From Pseudomonas sp. MM223 (GTDB taxonomy: Bacteria; Pseudomonadota; Gammaproteobacteria; Pseudomonadales; Pseudomonadaceae), in assembly GCA_947090765.1 (NCBI GenBank), contig OX352322.1, positions 5,387,001 through 5,451,000 of the forward strand: a stretch of 64,000 nt of DNA, in the 5' to 3' direction. The notes under the pieces were generated by a model. It was not told where the DNA came from. It worked only from the letters and a program-made list of their open reading frames with translations, and did no database searches. The position numbers and the translations under genes are program-made. Each line of letters starts with the position of its first letter. Position 1 is the stretch's first letter. Below are positions 47,580 through 57,413 of the stretch, one piece after another.

Positions 47580-47999
47580 AGCAATACAACCTCATTTTGT
47601 TATTGGATTTGACCTTCGTGCAGCACCGGCCATGCCGATAGGCGTGACGTTGGCTTGCCAAGCTGGCCTCGTGGGCCGGCCCGTGTGCCGGGGTAGAGCG
47701 CCCGGCAGGGCGAAGGGGGCGAGCAGTATAGGAAGACCGTTGTAGGGATTTTCGCTGTATATACAGGAATAATCAGCGAGTTTTCTCGGGCCTGTGGGCG
47801 CTGGCTTGCCTGCGATGGGGCACGCAGCAGCCGCAAGCTCCTCCCGGCACCATAGCAACATCGCCGTATGAAGAAACCCACACCAAAGCCGCATAGCCCT
47901 ACACCGCTTTTCTCCACCTCCTACAAATTTTTCACCTCATCCGCTCACCGTCTAAGCTTCAGACAAGCAAGACGAAAACACCTGGCCGGATTGAAGACT
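47580..47999. other. Divergent intergenic region with a degenerate REP
   Basis: This 420-bp gap lies between the permease gene (minus) and the penicillin-binding protein gene (plus). It contains a single decayed REP copy at about 47789-47829 (GTGGGCGCTGGCTTGCCTGC) and AT-rich sequence at 47725-47780 suited to promoters. An in-frame ATG for the PBP at 47868 exists, but the added 44 residues look non-homologous. Confidence 0.5.
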
Positions 48000-50900
48000 A
48001 TGGGCGCACTGTGGCAATCGGAACCAAGCAGAACGGAAGCACCCGAGATACCTCCGGCCGAGACGCCACAACCGAAGTCCCCCCGTCAGCGTCGGCTATG
48101 GTGGCGGCTGATCATCCTCATCCTGCTGGTGGCGCTGGTGGCCATCGGTTTTGCTGCGTATGACGAATTCCGCACCTCCGAACTGCAATCGCGCGAGTTC
48201 AGCAAACTGGCCGGCACCCTGACCTACTCGCTTGAGCCCGGGCCTAGCGATGCAATCATCTACCCTGGTGAAGGGCCGTTCGACAGGCGCCTGGGCTACA
48301 GTGCCCTGGGCGAATTCCTGCCGCGCCTGCTCAAGCGCGACTACCTGATCACTGAACAGGTGAAGTTCTCACCCGCGTTGATGAACTACGTCGATCATGG
48401 GCTGTTCGCCCCCTATATCGAGAAGATTCAGGCCGGCCTGTCGATCACCGACTGCCGCGGCGATACGCTGTACCAGTACAACTACCCACAGCACCTGTAC
48501 CCGGACTTTGCCGCGATCCCGCCGGTGATGGTCAACAGCCTGCTGTTTATCGAAAACCGGGACCTGCTCGATACCCAGGACCCGCGCAACAACCCGGCCG
48601 TGGACTGGCCTCGCTTCGCCAAGGCCGCCTACAGCCAGGTGGCCAAATACCTTGCCTTGCCCGGCCAGTCCGCGGGTGGCAGCACCTTGGCCACGCAGCT
48701 GGAAAAGTACCGCCACTCGCCGGATGGCCTGACCGTGTCGGGTGCAGAAAAAATCCGCCAGATGATCTCTGCCAGCGTGCGCGCCTACCAGGGCGGCCCT
48801 GATACCACCGAAGCACGCCAGCGCATCGTGCGCGACTACCTCAACAGTGTGCCGCTGTCGGCCGTGCCCGGGCACGGTGAAGTGCACGGCATGGCCGAAG
48901 GCTTGCGGGTGTGGTACGGCGCCGACTTCGACCAGGTCAACCAAGCCCTGACCTCCACCGCCACCGACCCCGAAAGCATGGCCGCGCGTGGCTTGGCGCT
49001 GCGCCAGGTGCTGTCGCTGATGATTGCCCAGCGCCGGCCCTCGCACTACTTGTCCAAGGGCCGGGTCGAGTTGGCCGAGCTCACCGACTCGCACATCCGC
49101 GTGCTCGCCGCCAACAAGGTCATCGAACAGCCACTGGCCGATGCCGCGCTTGCCAGCAAGGCGGTGTACCGCGACTGGGTAGCGCAGCCGACCATCGTGC
49201 CGATCGTCACCAACAAAGGCATCAGCCTGGCGCGCAACCGCCTGGCAGCCATGCTCAACCGCCCGCTGTACGACCTCGACCGCCTCGATGTGTCGGCCAC
49301 CAGTACCCTGCAGGCCGACCTGCAGTTGCAGGTCAGCCAGTACCTGAAAAACCTTGCCGACCCGGAGTTTGCCGCGCAGATGGGGCTGATCGGCGAGCGC
49401 CTGCTCACGTCCAAGACCACCGACCAGGTGAGCTACAGCTTCACCCTGTTCGAGCGCACCGCCGACGGCTCGCGGGTACGGGTACAAACCGACAGCACCA
49501 ACCAGCCTTTCGACATCAACGAAGGCAGCAAGCTGGAACTGGGCTCCACCGCCAAGTTGCGGGTACTCACCACGTACCTGGAGATCATCGCCGAACTGCA
49601 CGACAAGTACGCCGGCAAGCCCGCTGCCGAGCTGAAAAAGTGGAAGTCGCCGAACTTGACCGCATCACTCAGTGGTCACTGGAATGGCTGGCGCAGAACA
49701 GCAAGAACCAGAGCCTGGACGCCATGCTCGACGCCGCACTGGAGCGCAAATACTCCGCCAATACCGGTGAAGCGTTCTTTACAGGCGGCGGCATGCACGT
49801 GTTCAACAACTTCCGCAAGGAAGACAACAACCGCAACCCGACACTCAAGGACGCGCTGCGCGAATCGATCAACCTGCCGTTCATCCGCCTGATGCGCGAC
49901 CTGGTGCGCTACGTGACCTACCAGCAGCCGTACAACCGCGTGCCGTTGCTCAAGGACGACGCCGACCCTCGCCGCCAGGAATACCTGGCCCGCTTCGCCG
50001 ACAAGGAAGGCACCAACTACCTGATGCGCTTCTGGAAGAAATACCAGCGCAAGACCTCGCAACAGCGCCTGGATACCTTCCTGGACAGCATGCGCGTGAC
50101 CCCGCAGCGGCTGGCGGCAGTGCATCGCTACCTGTTCCCCGAAGCTGGGCAGGAAACCTTCAATGCCTTCGTACGCGCTCACCTCAAGGGCGACAAGACT
50201 GTCTTGGGCAAGCTGACCGACGGCCGCCTGTCGGAGATGTACGATGCCTATGGCCCAGGCAAGTACGACTTGCCCGACCAGGGCTACATCGCCAAGGTCC
50301 ACCCGTTGGACCTGTGGTTGCTTGGCTACCTGCTGAAGAACCCGAGCTCGACCTTGACCGAAATGGTCAACGCCAGCCGTTTCGAGCGCCAGGAGGTGTA
50401 CAGCTGGCTGTTCAAGAGCCGCCACCAAGGCGCCCGCGACAGCCGCATCCGCACCATGGTCGAGATCGAAGCCTTCCTCGACATTCACCAGCGCTGGAAA
50501 CGCGTGGGCTATCCGTTCGACCACCTGGTGCCCTCGCTGGCCACCGCCATCGGCAAGCTCGGGCGACCGCCCTGCCGCCCTCTCCGAACTGGTCGGCATC
50601 ATTCAGAACGACGGCATTCGCCTGCCAACCTTGCGCATCGACACGCTGCACTTTGCAGCCAACACACCTTATGAGACCAAGTTGATCACCGACCCGGACC
50701 GGGGCGTGCGGATTTTGCCGGTGGAAGTGGCGCGCGCACTCAAAGGCGCCATGTCGCAAGTGGTGGATGCCGGTACTGCGCGGCGTATTTCCGGTAGCTT
50801 CAAGCTACAGGACGGCACGCCACTGGTAATGGGTGGCAAAACCGGTACCGGTGACAACCGCATCGAAAGCTTCGGCGCCGGCGGCCGGCTGATTGGCTCG

Positions 50901-51149
50901 CGCTCGCTGAACCGCACCGCCACCTTCGTGTTCTTCCTGGGCGACAACCACTTTGGCACCCTCACCGCCTTTGTACCGGGACGCTCGGCAGAGGCGTTCA
51001 AATTCACCTCGGCGCTGCCGGTGCAGGTGCTCAAAGGCATGGCCCCTATCCTGATGCCGTACCTGCAACCGGGCAATCCGAATGAATGCAAACCGCCGCA
51101 GGTTGCCATGCACACACCACCTGCGGCAGGGAACGTATCGAACAACTAG
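48000..51149 (+). pseudogene. Class A penicillin-binding protein (transglycosylase/transpeptidase), two compensating frameshifts
   Basis: The conceptual product is about 1049 residues: one N-terminal helix ('LWWRLIILILLVALVAIGF'), a GT51-type glycosyltransferase region ('SAGGSTLATQLEKYRHSPDG'), and a transpeptidase domain with S516-T-A-K, S623-I-N and K947-T-G. It would polymerise and crosslink peptidoglycan. A one-base loss in the A5 run at 49635-49639 shifts the frame. A one-base gain at 50555-50556 restores it, and 'DRPAALSELVGIIQNDG' continues. About 305 codons lie between. If genuine, SIN would be lost; if these are sequencing errors, the gene is intact. Confidence 0.8.
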
Positions 51150-51215
51150 ATGATAATCATCTGCATTAAAGGGCTTGTCTTTAGATATATCTTGAGTAAT
51201 ATCTTACGATATATC
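51148..51215 (+). promoter_or_regulatory. Fur-like box and GATATATC repeats before the PadR gene
   Basis: AGATGATAATCATCT (51148-51162) is an almost perfect palindrome resembling a Fur box. Two GATATATC palindromes follow (51184-51191 and 51208-51215), flanking TAATATCTTA. The latter resemble YqjI/PadR operator half-sites, suggesting autoregulation plus iron control. Confidence 0.6.
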
Positions 51216-51238
51216 GCAAACGACGGAGCCCTGCCCCC

Positions 51239-51784
51239 ATGCGCGAACACGCCCCCCATGACCCCTTCGAGCGGCGCCCCGGCCGCGGCGAGCGCGGCCC
51301 ACGCGTCTTCGCCCCCGGTGACCTCAAGCTGCTGATGCTGGACCTGCTCGCCGAGCAGCCCGGCCACGGTTACGACCTGATCCGCAAAATTGAAAACCTG
51401 TTCGACGGCAGCTACAGCCCAAGCCCCGGGGTGATCTACCCCACGCTGAATTTTCTTGAAGAAGCCGAGCTGATCAGCGGCCAGGTGCAGGGCAGCAAAC
51501 GCCTCTATGCCATTACCGATGCCGGCCGCAGCGCCCTGGCCGAGCAGGCTGTCGCCCTGGACGGCGTGCGCATGCGGATCGAAGTCAGCAAACGCGCCCT
51601 GCGCGGCCATGACCGCCCGCCAGAGATCCATGAAGCGGTCGGCAACCTGCGCCACGCATTGCACATGCACAGCGGCCGCTGGACACCGGAAGAAATCCAG
51701 CGGGTCCGCGACTTGCTCAACCATACCGCCAAGGCCATCGCCTCCGGGCCGGCCGAACCTGTCAGGGAGACTTCCCATGAGTGA
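51239..51784 (+). CDS. PadR-family metal-responsive regulator (YqjI-like)
   Basis: The 181-residue protein has a PadR winged helix ('LKLLMLDLLAEQPGHGYDLIRKIENLFDGSYSPSPGVIYPTL' region, residues about 28-68) and a helical dimerisation tail. Its adjacency to a siderophore-interacting ferric reductase gene reproduces the E. coli yqjI-yqjH pair, in which YqjI represses yqjH in response to nickel and iron. The His-rich N-terminus of E. coli YqjI is reduced here to a few His. It overlaps the next gene by 8 bp. Confidence 0.85.
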   Translation: MREHAPHDPFERRPGRGERGPRVFAPGDLKLLMLDLLAEQPGHGYDLIRKIENLFDGSYSPSPGVIYPTLNFLEEAELISGQVQGSKRLYAITDAGRSALAEQAVALDGVRMRIEVSKRALRGHDRPPEIHEAVGNLRHALHMHSGRWTPEEIQRVRDLLNHTAKAIASGPAEPVRETSHE

Positions 51785-52538
51785 CACCATCCACCGCATC
51801 AACCACGAGATCCGCCAACGCCGCCTGCAGGTACTGCGGGTTACCGAACTGACCCCACGCATGCGCCGCATCACCCTCGGCGGTGCCGAACTGCAAGGTT
51901 TCACCAGCGTAGGCAGCGATGACCATATCAAGCTGCTGTTCGCCGAAACACCGGAGCAGCAGCAGGCCATCGATGCCCGTAATCTGGGCCGGGACGGTGG
52001 CGCACGGCCAACCATGCGCGAATACACGCCACGGCGCATCGACCTGGTGGCCAATGAACTGGACATCGACTTTGTGCTGCACGGGGATGGCCCTGCCTCC
52101 ACCTGGGCCGCCCAGGCCACAGCTGGGCAAACCCTGGACATCGCCGGGCCACGGGCTTCGCTGGTGGTGCCGGATATTTTCGACAGCTACTTGCTGATTG
52201 GTGATGAAACCGCCATTCCGGCGATTGGTCGCCGCCTGGACGAGCTGCCAGCTGGCCGCCAGGTGCTGGCGGTGATCCAGATCGAAGACGAACAGGAGCG
52301 CCAGCCGCTGCCGAGCAAGGCACAAGTCGAAGTGATCTGGGTGCGCCGCCAGCAGGAAGACTTGCTGGCATTGGTGAAGAACCTGACTTTGCCGCAAGGC
52401 CGGTTGTATGGCTGGGTGGCGCTGGAAAAAGCCCTGACCCGCCAGGCCAAGGCACTGCTGCTGGAGAAAGGCGTGCCTGAGGATGCGCTGAAGGCTGCGG
52501 CCTATTGGCGTGCCGACGGGACTGCGGACGACGAGTGA
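51777..52538 (+). CDS. Siderophore-interacting protein, NADPH-dependent ferric reductase (YqjH/ViuB-like)
   Basis: The 253-residue flavoprotein has an FAD-binding barrel ('RMRRITLGGAEL', 'MREYTPRRID', 'FVLHGDGPASTWAA') and a C-terminal SIP domain ('YLLIGDETAIPAIGRRL', 'GWVALEKALTRQAKALL'). Proteins of this family release iron from ferric siderophores in the cytoplasm by reduction. The ATG at 51777 overlaps the PadR gene, so the two are co-expressed and co-regulated. Confidence 0.92.
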   Translation: MSDTIHRINHEIRQRRLQVLRVTELTPRMRRITLGGAELQGFTSVGSDDHIKLLFAETPEQQQAIDARNLGRDGGARPTMREYTPRRIDLVANELDIDFVLHGDGPASTWAAQATAGQTLDIAGPRASLVVPDIFDSYLLIGDETAIPAIGRRLDELPAGRQVLAVIQIEDEQERQPLPSKAQVEVIWVRRQQEDLLALVKNLTLPQGRLYGWVALEKALTRQAKALLLEKGVPEDALKAAAYWRADGTADDE

Positions 52539-52549
52539 TTGTGTGTGGC

Positions 52550-52653
52550 TGCACTGGCCCTATCGCCGGCAAGCCAGCTCCCACAGGCCCCCACAACCTT
52601 CAGGGGCTGTGCAACACCTGTGGGGCTGGCTTGCCGGCGATAGGGCCAGTGCA
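52550..52653. repeat. Inverted REP pair
   Basis: TGCACTGGCCCTATCGCCGG and the rest of a 38-nt arm (from 52550) is repeated in inverse complement up to 52653, with a single GTGGGG variation. It lies between convergent genes. Confidence 0.9.
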
Positions 52654-52655
52654 GG

Positions 52656-53291
52656 TCAAGCAAACCTGCGCAGCCCCCGCCACCGATCCAGCCCCAGCAG
52701 TACCAGCCCGATTCCCCAGAACCCCGCCAGCACCCCCAGGGCATTGAGCATCACTTGCCCATACCCCAGGCTCGCCACATCGATAAACGGATAGGCATAC
52801 ACGCCAATCTCGCTGCCCCGCCACAGCGCATAGGCGAAGTACATCGCCGGGTACATCGCCCACACCGCCAGGTGCCATAGCCGCAGGCTGCCCTTGGGCA
52901 CCTCGCACCACCAGTACAAGGCATACAGCACCGGCATCACATCGTGCAGCAGTTCGTCCGCCAGCCACTGCCAGCCCTGTGGTTGCCACAAGTGGCGCAA
53001 CAACACGCTGTAGGCCAGCGCCACCAGCACGATGCTGGCTGCCACTGCGGCACTCACCGATGGCGACAGGAAAAAACGCTTGGCTCGGCCTTCACGACCG
53101 AACGCCGCATAACTGAGCACCGTCGCCACCAAGGTATTGGTCAACACGGTGAAGTAGCCGAACACATTGATCAGGCCGCCAATCAGGCTGGCTTGTTCCT
53201 GCCAGCGCGCCAGCAGTACCAGGTACACCTGCACGGTCAGGCCGAACCAGCCCAGCACAGCCATGCCGGTCAGCCAGGGGTGGCGCGGCAT
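52656..53291 (-). CDS. Pr6Pr family membrane protein
   Basis: The 211-residue protein has six predicted membrane helices and the family pattern 'FTVLTNTLVA', 'ELLHDVMPVLYALYWW' and 'YPFIDVASLGYGQV'. The Pr6Pr (FAR-17a/AIG1-like) family is uncharacterised in bacteria. The stop lies next to a REP arm. It is preceded by the VF530-family gene in the same direction, 1 bp apart, suggesting an operon. Confidence 0.8.
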   Translation of the reverse strand: MPRHPWLTGMAVLGWFGLTVQVYLVLLARWQEQASLIGGLINVFGYFTVLTNTLVATVLSYAAFGREGRAKRFFLSPSVSAAVAASIVLVALAYSVLLRHLWQPQGWQWLADELLHDVMPVLYALYWWCEVPKGSLRLWHLAVWAMYPAMYFAYALWRGSEIGVYAYPFIDVASLGYGQVMLNALGVLAGFWGIGLVLLGLDRWRGLRRFA

Positions 53292-53292
53292 A

Positions 53293-53514
53293 TCAGGCCT
53301 GGCGCTGCAGTTTCACATACAGCTGCTCGACCTTTTCCCGCGCCCACGGTGTCTTGCGCAAAAAAGCCAGGCTCGACTTGATGCTGGGGTTGCTCTTGAA
53401 GCAACGCACATCGATGCGCTCAGCCAGGCCCTGCCATTGGTAGTGCGCCACCAGCTCGGTGAGGATCTGTTCAAGGGTCTTGCCGTGCAGCGCGTTGTGT
53501 TGGGCCGTGCTCAT
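53293..53514 (-). CDS. VF530-type small DNA-binding protein (DUF2132)
   Basis: The 73-residue protein shows the VF530 signature '[14 protein letters not shown]' and '[30 protein letters not shown]'. The family is named from a Vibrio fischeri structure and proposed to bind DNA; the role is unknown. The start at 53514 has GGAG 7 bp upstream and removes a non-conserved nine-residue extension. Confidence 0.87.
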   Translation of the reverse strand: MSTAQHNALHGKTLEQILTELVAHYQWQGLAERIDVRCFKSNPSIKSSLAFLRKTPWAREKVEQLYVKLQRQA

Positions 53515-53628
53515 GCTGTGCTCCGTAGGAAAGGTGCGCACCTTACACGAGTGTAGTGGCGGGTGGGATGCGTCAAGTCGACAGAAAAAATGCTGGCCAG
53601 GGGCAAAACCCTTGTGCTGAAATAGTTA

Positions 53629-53643
53629 TGTTATGTTGTAACA
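53629..53643 (+). promoter_or_regulatory. Candidate Zur operator before the TonB receptor
   Basis: TGTTA-TGTTG-TAACA is a perfect 5-5-5 inverted repeat in an AT-rich context. It lies 36 bp before a receptor gene with a His-rich loop. It is compatible with Zur-type sites of Pseudomonas. Confidence 0.5.
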
Positions 53644-53678
53644 CTATAAAAGCATCTGCCAAGGAACGCCCCATCCCC

Positions 53679-55728
53679 ATGCTGTACTCTCCGCTTCGCC
53701 TCTCCCCCCTTGCCGTCGCGCTCTGGCTGGCTGCGTCACCCAGCCAGGCCGTGGAACTCGAACCTCAGGTCATCACCGCCAACCCGTTGGGCAACCGCCA
53801 GCTGGCCGCCCCCAGCACCGTGCTCGAAGGCGACAACCTGCTGCAACAACAGCACGGCAGCCTCGGTGAAACCCTGAACAAACAGCCCGGTGTTGCCTCT
53901 ACCTGGTTCGGCCCTGGCGCCAGCCGCCCGGTGATCCGTGGCCTGGACGGCGACCGCATTCGCATCCTGCGCAATGGCGTCGGCGCGCTGGATGCCTCGT
54001 CACTGTCCTATGACCACGCCGTGCCGCTGGACCCGGTCACCGTCGACCGCGTCGAGATCGTGCGTGGCCCGGCGGCCTTGCTTTACGGCGGCAACGCCAT
54101 CGGTGGCGTGGTCAACACTTTTGACAACCGCATCCCGGATGCACCGATCGAAGGCATCCACGGTGCCGGCGAGCTGCGCTACGGCGGCGCCGACACAACC
54201 CGCAGCAGCGCCGGCAAGCTGGAGGCCGGCAACGGTGCCTTCGCCCTGCACCTGGATGCCAACAGCCGCCAGTTCAACGACCTGCGCATCCCCGGCTATG
54301 CCCGCAGTTCCAAGGTGCGTGATGCCGGTGAGCCCGGCAGCAAACATCGCCTGGAAAACAGCGACGGCCGCCAGGACGGCGGTGCCGTCGGGGGTGCCTA
54401 TCACTGGGATCACGGTTACGCCGGCCTGTCATACAGCCGCTACGACAGCAATTACGGCTCGGTGGCCGAATCGGGTGTGCGCCTGGACATGCAACAGGAC
54501 CACTACGCCTTCGCCTCCGAGCTGCGTGACCTTGACGGCCCGTTCGAGCTCCGTCAAGGTCGATGCTGGTTATACCGACTACCAACACAGCGAGATCGAA
54601 GAAGGCGAGGTGCACACCACCTTCAAGAACAAGGGCTACGAAGCACGTATCGAAGCCCGCCACCAACCGCTCGGGCCGGTGGAGGGGGTGATCGGTGCCC
54701 AGGTCAGCCGCAATGAATTCTCTGCCCTGGGCGAGGAAGCCTTCGTCCCACACACCAATACCGACAGCCTGGCGCTGTTCATGCTGGAGCAGTGGCAGGC
54801 CACAGAACGGTTGAACCTGAGCCTGGGCGCACGCATGGAACACACCCGGGTAGACCCGGACGCCAAAGGTAACGAAAACTTCGTCGATGCTGACAGCGCC
54901 AGCAGCTTCAACGCTTTCAGCCTGTCCTCCGGTGCGGTGTACCAGCTCGACCCGATCTGGTCGCTGGCCGCCAACCTCGGCTACACCGAGCGTGCTCCGA
55001 CCTTCTACGAGCTGTACGCCAATGGTGCACACGTGGCCACCGGCGCCTTTGAAGTGGGCGATGCCAGCCTGAACAAGGAAAAGGCCATTTCCGCCGACCT
55101 GGCGCTGCGCTTTGACAATGGCACCCACAAAGGCAGTGTCGGGGTGTTCTACAGCCACTTCCGCAACTACATCGGGCTGATCGGCACCGGCAACCTGCGC
55201 GAGGGCGGGCATGACCACGACCATGACGAGGATGACCACGACCATGACCATGACCACGAGGGCTTCCCGGAATACCAGTACCAGGGCGTGCGGGCTCGCT
55301 TCTACGGCATTGAGGCCCAGGACCGCTGGCAGTTGGTCGAGAACCGTTACGGCAGCTTTGCGCTGGAACTGTCCGGTGACTACACCCGGGCCAAGAACCT
55401 CGACAGTGGCGAACCACTGCCGCGTATCGCCCCGCTGCGCCTGAACAGCGGCCTGGTCTGGGAACTGGACCGCTGGCAGGCACGGGTCGATGTGCAGCAT
55501 GCCGCGTCGCAGCACCGCAAACCGGCTAACGAAACCAGCACCGATGGCTACACCACACTGGGCGCGAGCGTTGGCTACCGCTTCGACATTGGCCAGAGCC
55601 AGTGGCTGGCATTTGTGCGCGGCGAAAACCTGACCGACCAGACCGTGCGTTATGCCAGCTCGATCCTGCGCGATATCGCGCCGGCGCCGGGGCGTAGTGT
55701 GGAAGTGGGTCTGCGTACCACCTTCTGA
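53679..55728 (+). pseudogene. ZnuD-like TonB-dependent receptor, frameshifted
   Basis: The conceptual product is about 682 residues: signal peptide (about 1-24), plug domain ('SRPVIRGLDGDRIRILRNGVG', 'VEIVRGPAALLYGGNAIGGV'), and a beta-barrel ending in F. An extracellular loop holds GHDHDHDEDDHDHDHDHEG, a metal-binding stretch typical of ZnuD zinc receptors. One extra base at 54546 (TTC-G-AGCTCC) breaks the frame about 290 codons in; dropping it gives 'GPFSSVKVDAGYTDY'. AAGGAA precedes the ATG at 53679. If the indel is real, the receptor is lost; the otherwise clean barrel argues for an error or a recent event. Confidence 0.85.
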
Positions 55729-55755
55729 CATCGCGGGGGCGCTTCGCGCCCCTTT

Positions 55756-55832
55756 CGCCGGCAAGCCAGCTCCCACAGGTATTGCTTCTGCCCCACGTGC
55801 AACGCGATCTTGTGGGAGCTGGCTTGCCGGCG
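55756..55832. repeat. Inverted REP pair before oprB
   Basis: CGCCGGCAAGCCAGCTCCCA (from 55756) is inverted at 55811-55832. The remaining gap to oprB (55833-56048) is AT-rich (55860-56040) and probably holds the oprB-gcd promoter. It includes CAATTGTT/AACAAT repeats. Confidence 0.87.
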
Positions 55833-56048
55833 ATTGGGCTGCAGAGCAGCCCCCTCTGCAGGCAATTGTTACCTGTCGAACAACAATCAACTGCGACAAT
55901 TTGTCTTTTTTTCTTACAACTTCCGCTATATCCTCCCCGCCAACAGCTGAAACGCTTCATCGAAACCATCTTGTCGCCATATCCATTGAAGGTCCGCCCT
56001 TCGATGCGCTTGCCGTTTTTTTCAATAATCAAAAGATAGCGCTATCTC

Positions 56049-57383
56049 ATGCTCCAACTGCCCAAAACCTGTTTTATCGGCCTTGCCCTCAGCGCCTTGG
56101 CGACACCCGCCAGCGCCAGCGAAATGTTTGCCAGCGACTCCCCATGGATGCTCGGCGACTGGGGCGGCACCCGCAGCGAACTGCTGGAAAAAGGCTACGA
56201 CTTCACCCTTGGCTACACCGGCGAGATGGGCAGCAACCTGCACGGTGGCTACGACCACGACCGTACCGCGCGCTACAGCGACCAGTTCACCTTTGGCAGC
56301 CACCTGGACCTGGAGAAGATCCTCGGCTGGCATGACACCGAGTTCCAGCTGACCATCACCGAGCGCCACGGCGACAACATCAGCAACGACCGCATCAATG
56401 ACCCACGCGTTGGCGGCTTCACCTCGGCCCAGGAAGTCTGGGGCCGTGGCGAAACCTGGCGGCTGACGCAGATGTGGATCAAGCAGAAGTACTTCGATGG
56501 TGCGCTGGACGTGAAATTCGGCCGCTTCGGCGAAGGCGAAGACTTCAACAGCTTCCCGTGCGACTTCCAGAACCTGGCCTTCTGCGGCTCGCAGGTGGGC
56601 AACTGGGTAGGTGGCATCTGGTACAACTGGCCAGTCAGCCAGTGGGCCCTGCGCGTGCGCTACAACCTCAGCGACGAGCTTTACACCCAGGTCGGCGTGT
56701 TCGAGCAGAACCCTTCCAACCTCGAATCGGGCAACGGCTTCAAGCTCAGCGGCAGCGGCACCCAGGGTGCGGTAATGCCGGTCGAACTGGTATGGACACC
56801 ACGCATTCAAGGCCTGAAAGGGGAATATCGCGCCGGCTACTACTACAGTAATGCCAAGGCACAGGATGTTCTCAAGGACAGCAACGGTCAGCCGGCCGCC
56901 CTCAGCGGCGCCGCCTACCGCAGCAGTTCGAGCAAGCACGGCATGTGGCTCGGCGCCCAGCAGCAGGTAACCTCGCTGGCCTCCGACCAGTCGCGTGGCC
57001 TGAGCCTGTTCGCCAACGCCACGGTGCACGACAAGAAGACCAATGCCATCGACAACTATGTGCAGGCAGGACTGGTATACAAAGGGCCTTTCGACGCCCG
57101 CGCCAAGGACGACATCGGCTTCGCCCTGGCCCGCGTGCACGTCAACCCTGCCTACCGCAAGAACGCCCGCCTGGCCAACCAGGCCGCCGGCCTCTACGAC
57201 TACGACAACCCTGGCTTCCTGCCCGTGCAGGACACCGAGTACAGCGCCGAGCTGTACTACGGCATCCACTTGGCCGACTGGCTCACGGTACGCCCCAACC
57301 TGCAGTACATCCGCCACCCGGGCGGGGTGTCGCAGGTCGATGGCGCCCTGATCGGCGGCCTGAAGATCCAGAGCAGTTTCTAA
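56049..57383 (+). CDS. oprB: Carbohydrate-selective porin OprB
   Basis: The 444-residue outer-membrane porin has a signal peptide (residues about 1-23), the OprB N-terminus 'LGDWGGTRSELLEKGYDF', and a barrel ending in F. 'KFGRFGEGEDFNSFPCDFQNLAFCGSQ' spans a family-typical cysteine-bearing loop. OprB admits glucose and related sugars to the periplasm. It lies 30 bp before gcd, so porin and glucose oxidation are probably co-expressed. Confidence 0.95.
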   Translation: MLQLPKTCFIGLALSALATPASASEMFASDSPWMLGDWGGTRSELLEKGYDFTLGYTGEMGSNLHGGYDHDRTARYSDQFTFGSHLDLEKILGWHDTEFQLTITERHGDNISNDRINDPRVGGFTSAQEVWGRGETWRLTQMWIKQKYFDGALDVKFGRFGEGEDFNSFPCDFQNLAFCGSQVGNWVGGIWYNWPVSQWALRVRYNLSDELYTQVGVFEQNPSNLESGNGFKLSGSGTQGAVMPVELVWTPRIQGLKGEYRAGYYYSNAKAQDVLKDSNGQPAALSGAAYRSSSSKHGMWLGAQQQVTSLASDQSRGLSLFANATVHDKKTNAIDNYVQAGLVYKGPFDARAKDDIGFALARVHVNPAYRKNARLANQAAGLYDYDNPGFLPVQDTEYSAELYYGIHLADWLTVRPNLQYIRHPGGVSQVDGALIGGLKIQSSF

Positions 57384-57413
57384 CCACCTTTTTGACCTGA
57401 CGGAGAACCTACG

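Noticed and set aside
55206..55262. Possible DNA repeat tract in the TonB receptor
   Set aside because: The periodic CATGACCACGAC pattern encodes a His/Asp-rich loop in frame, so it is a coding feature.
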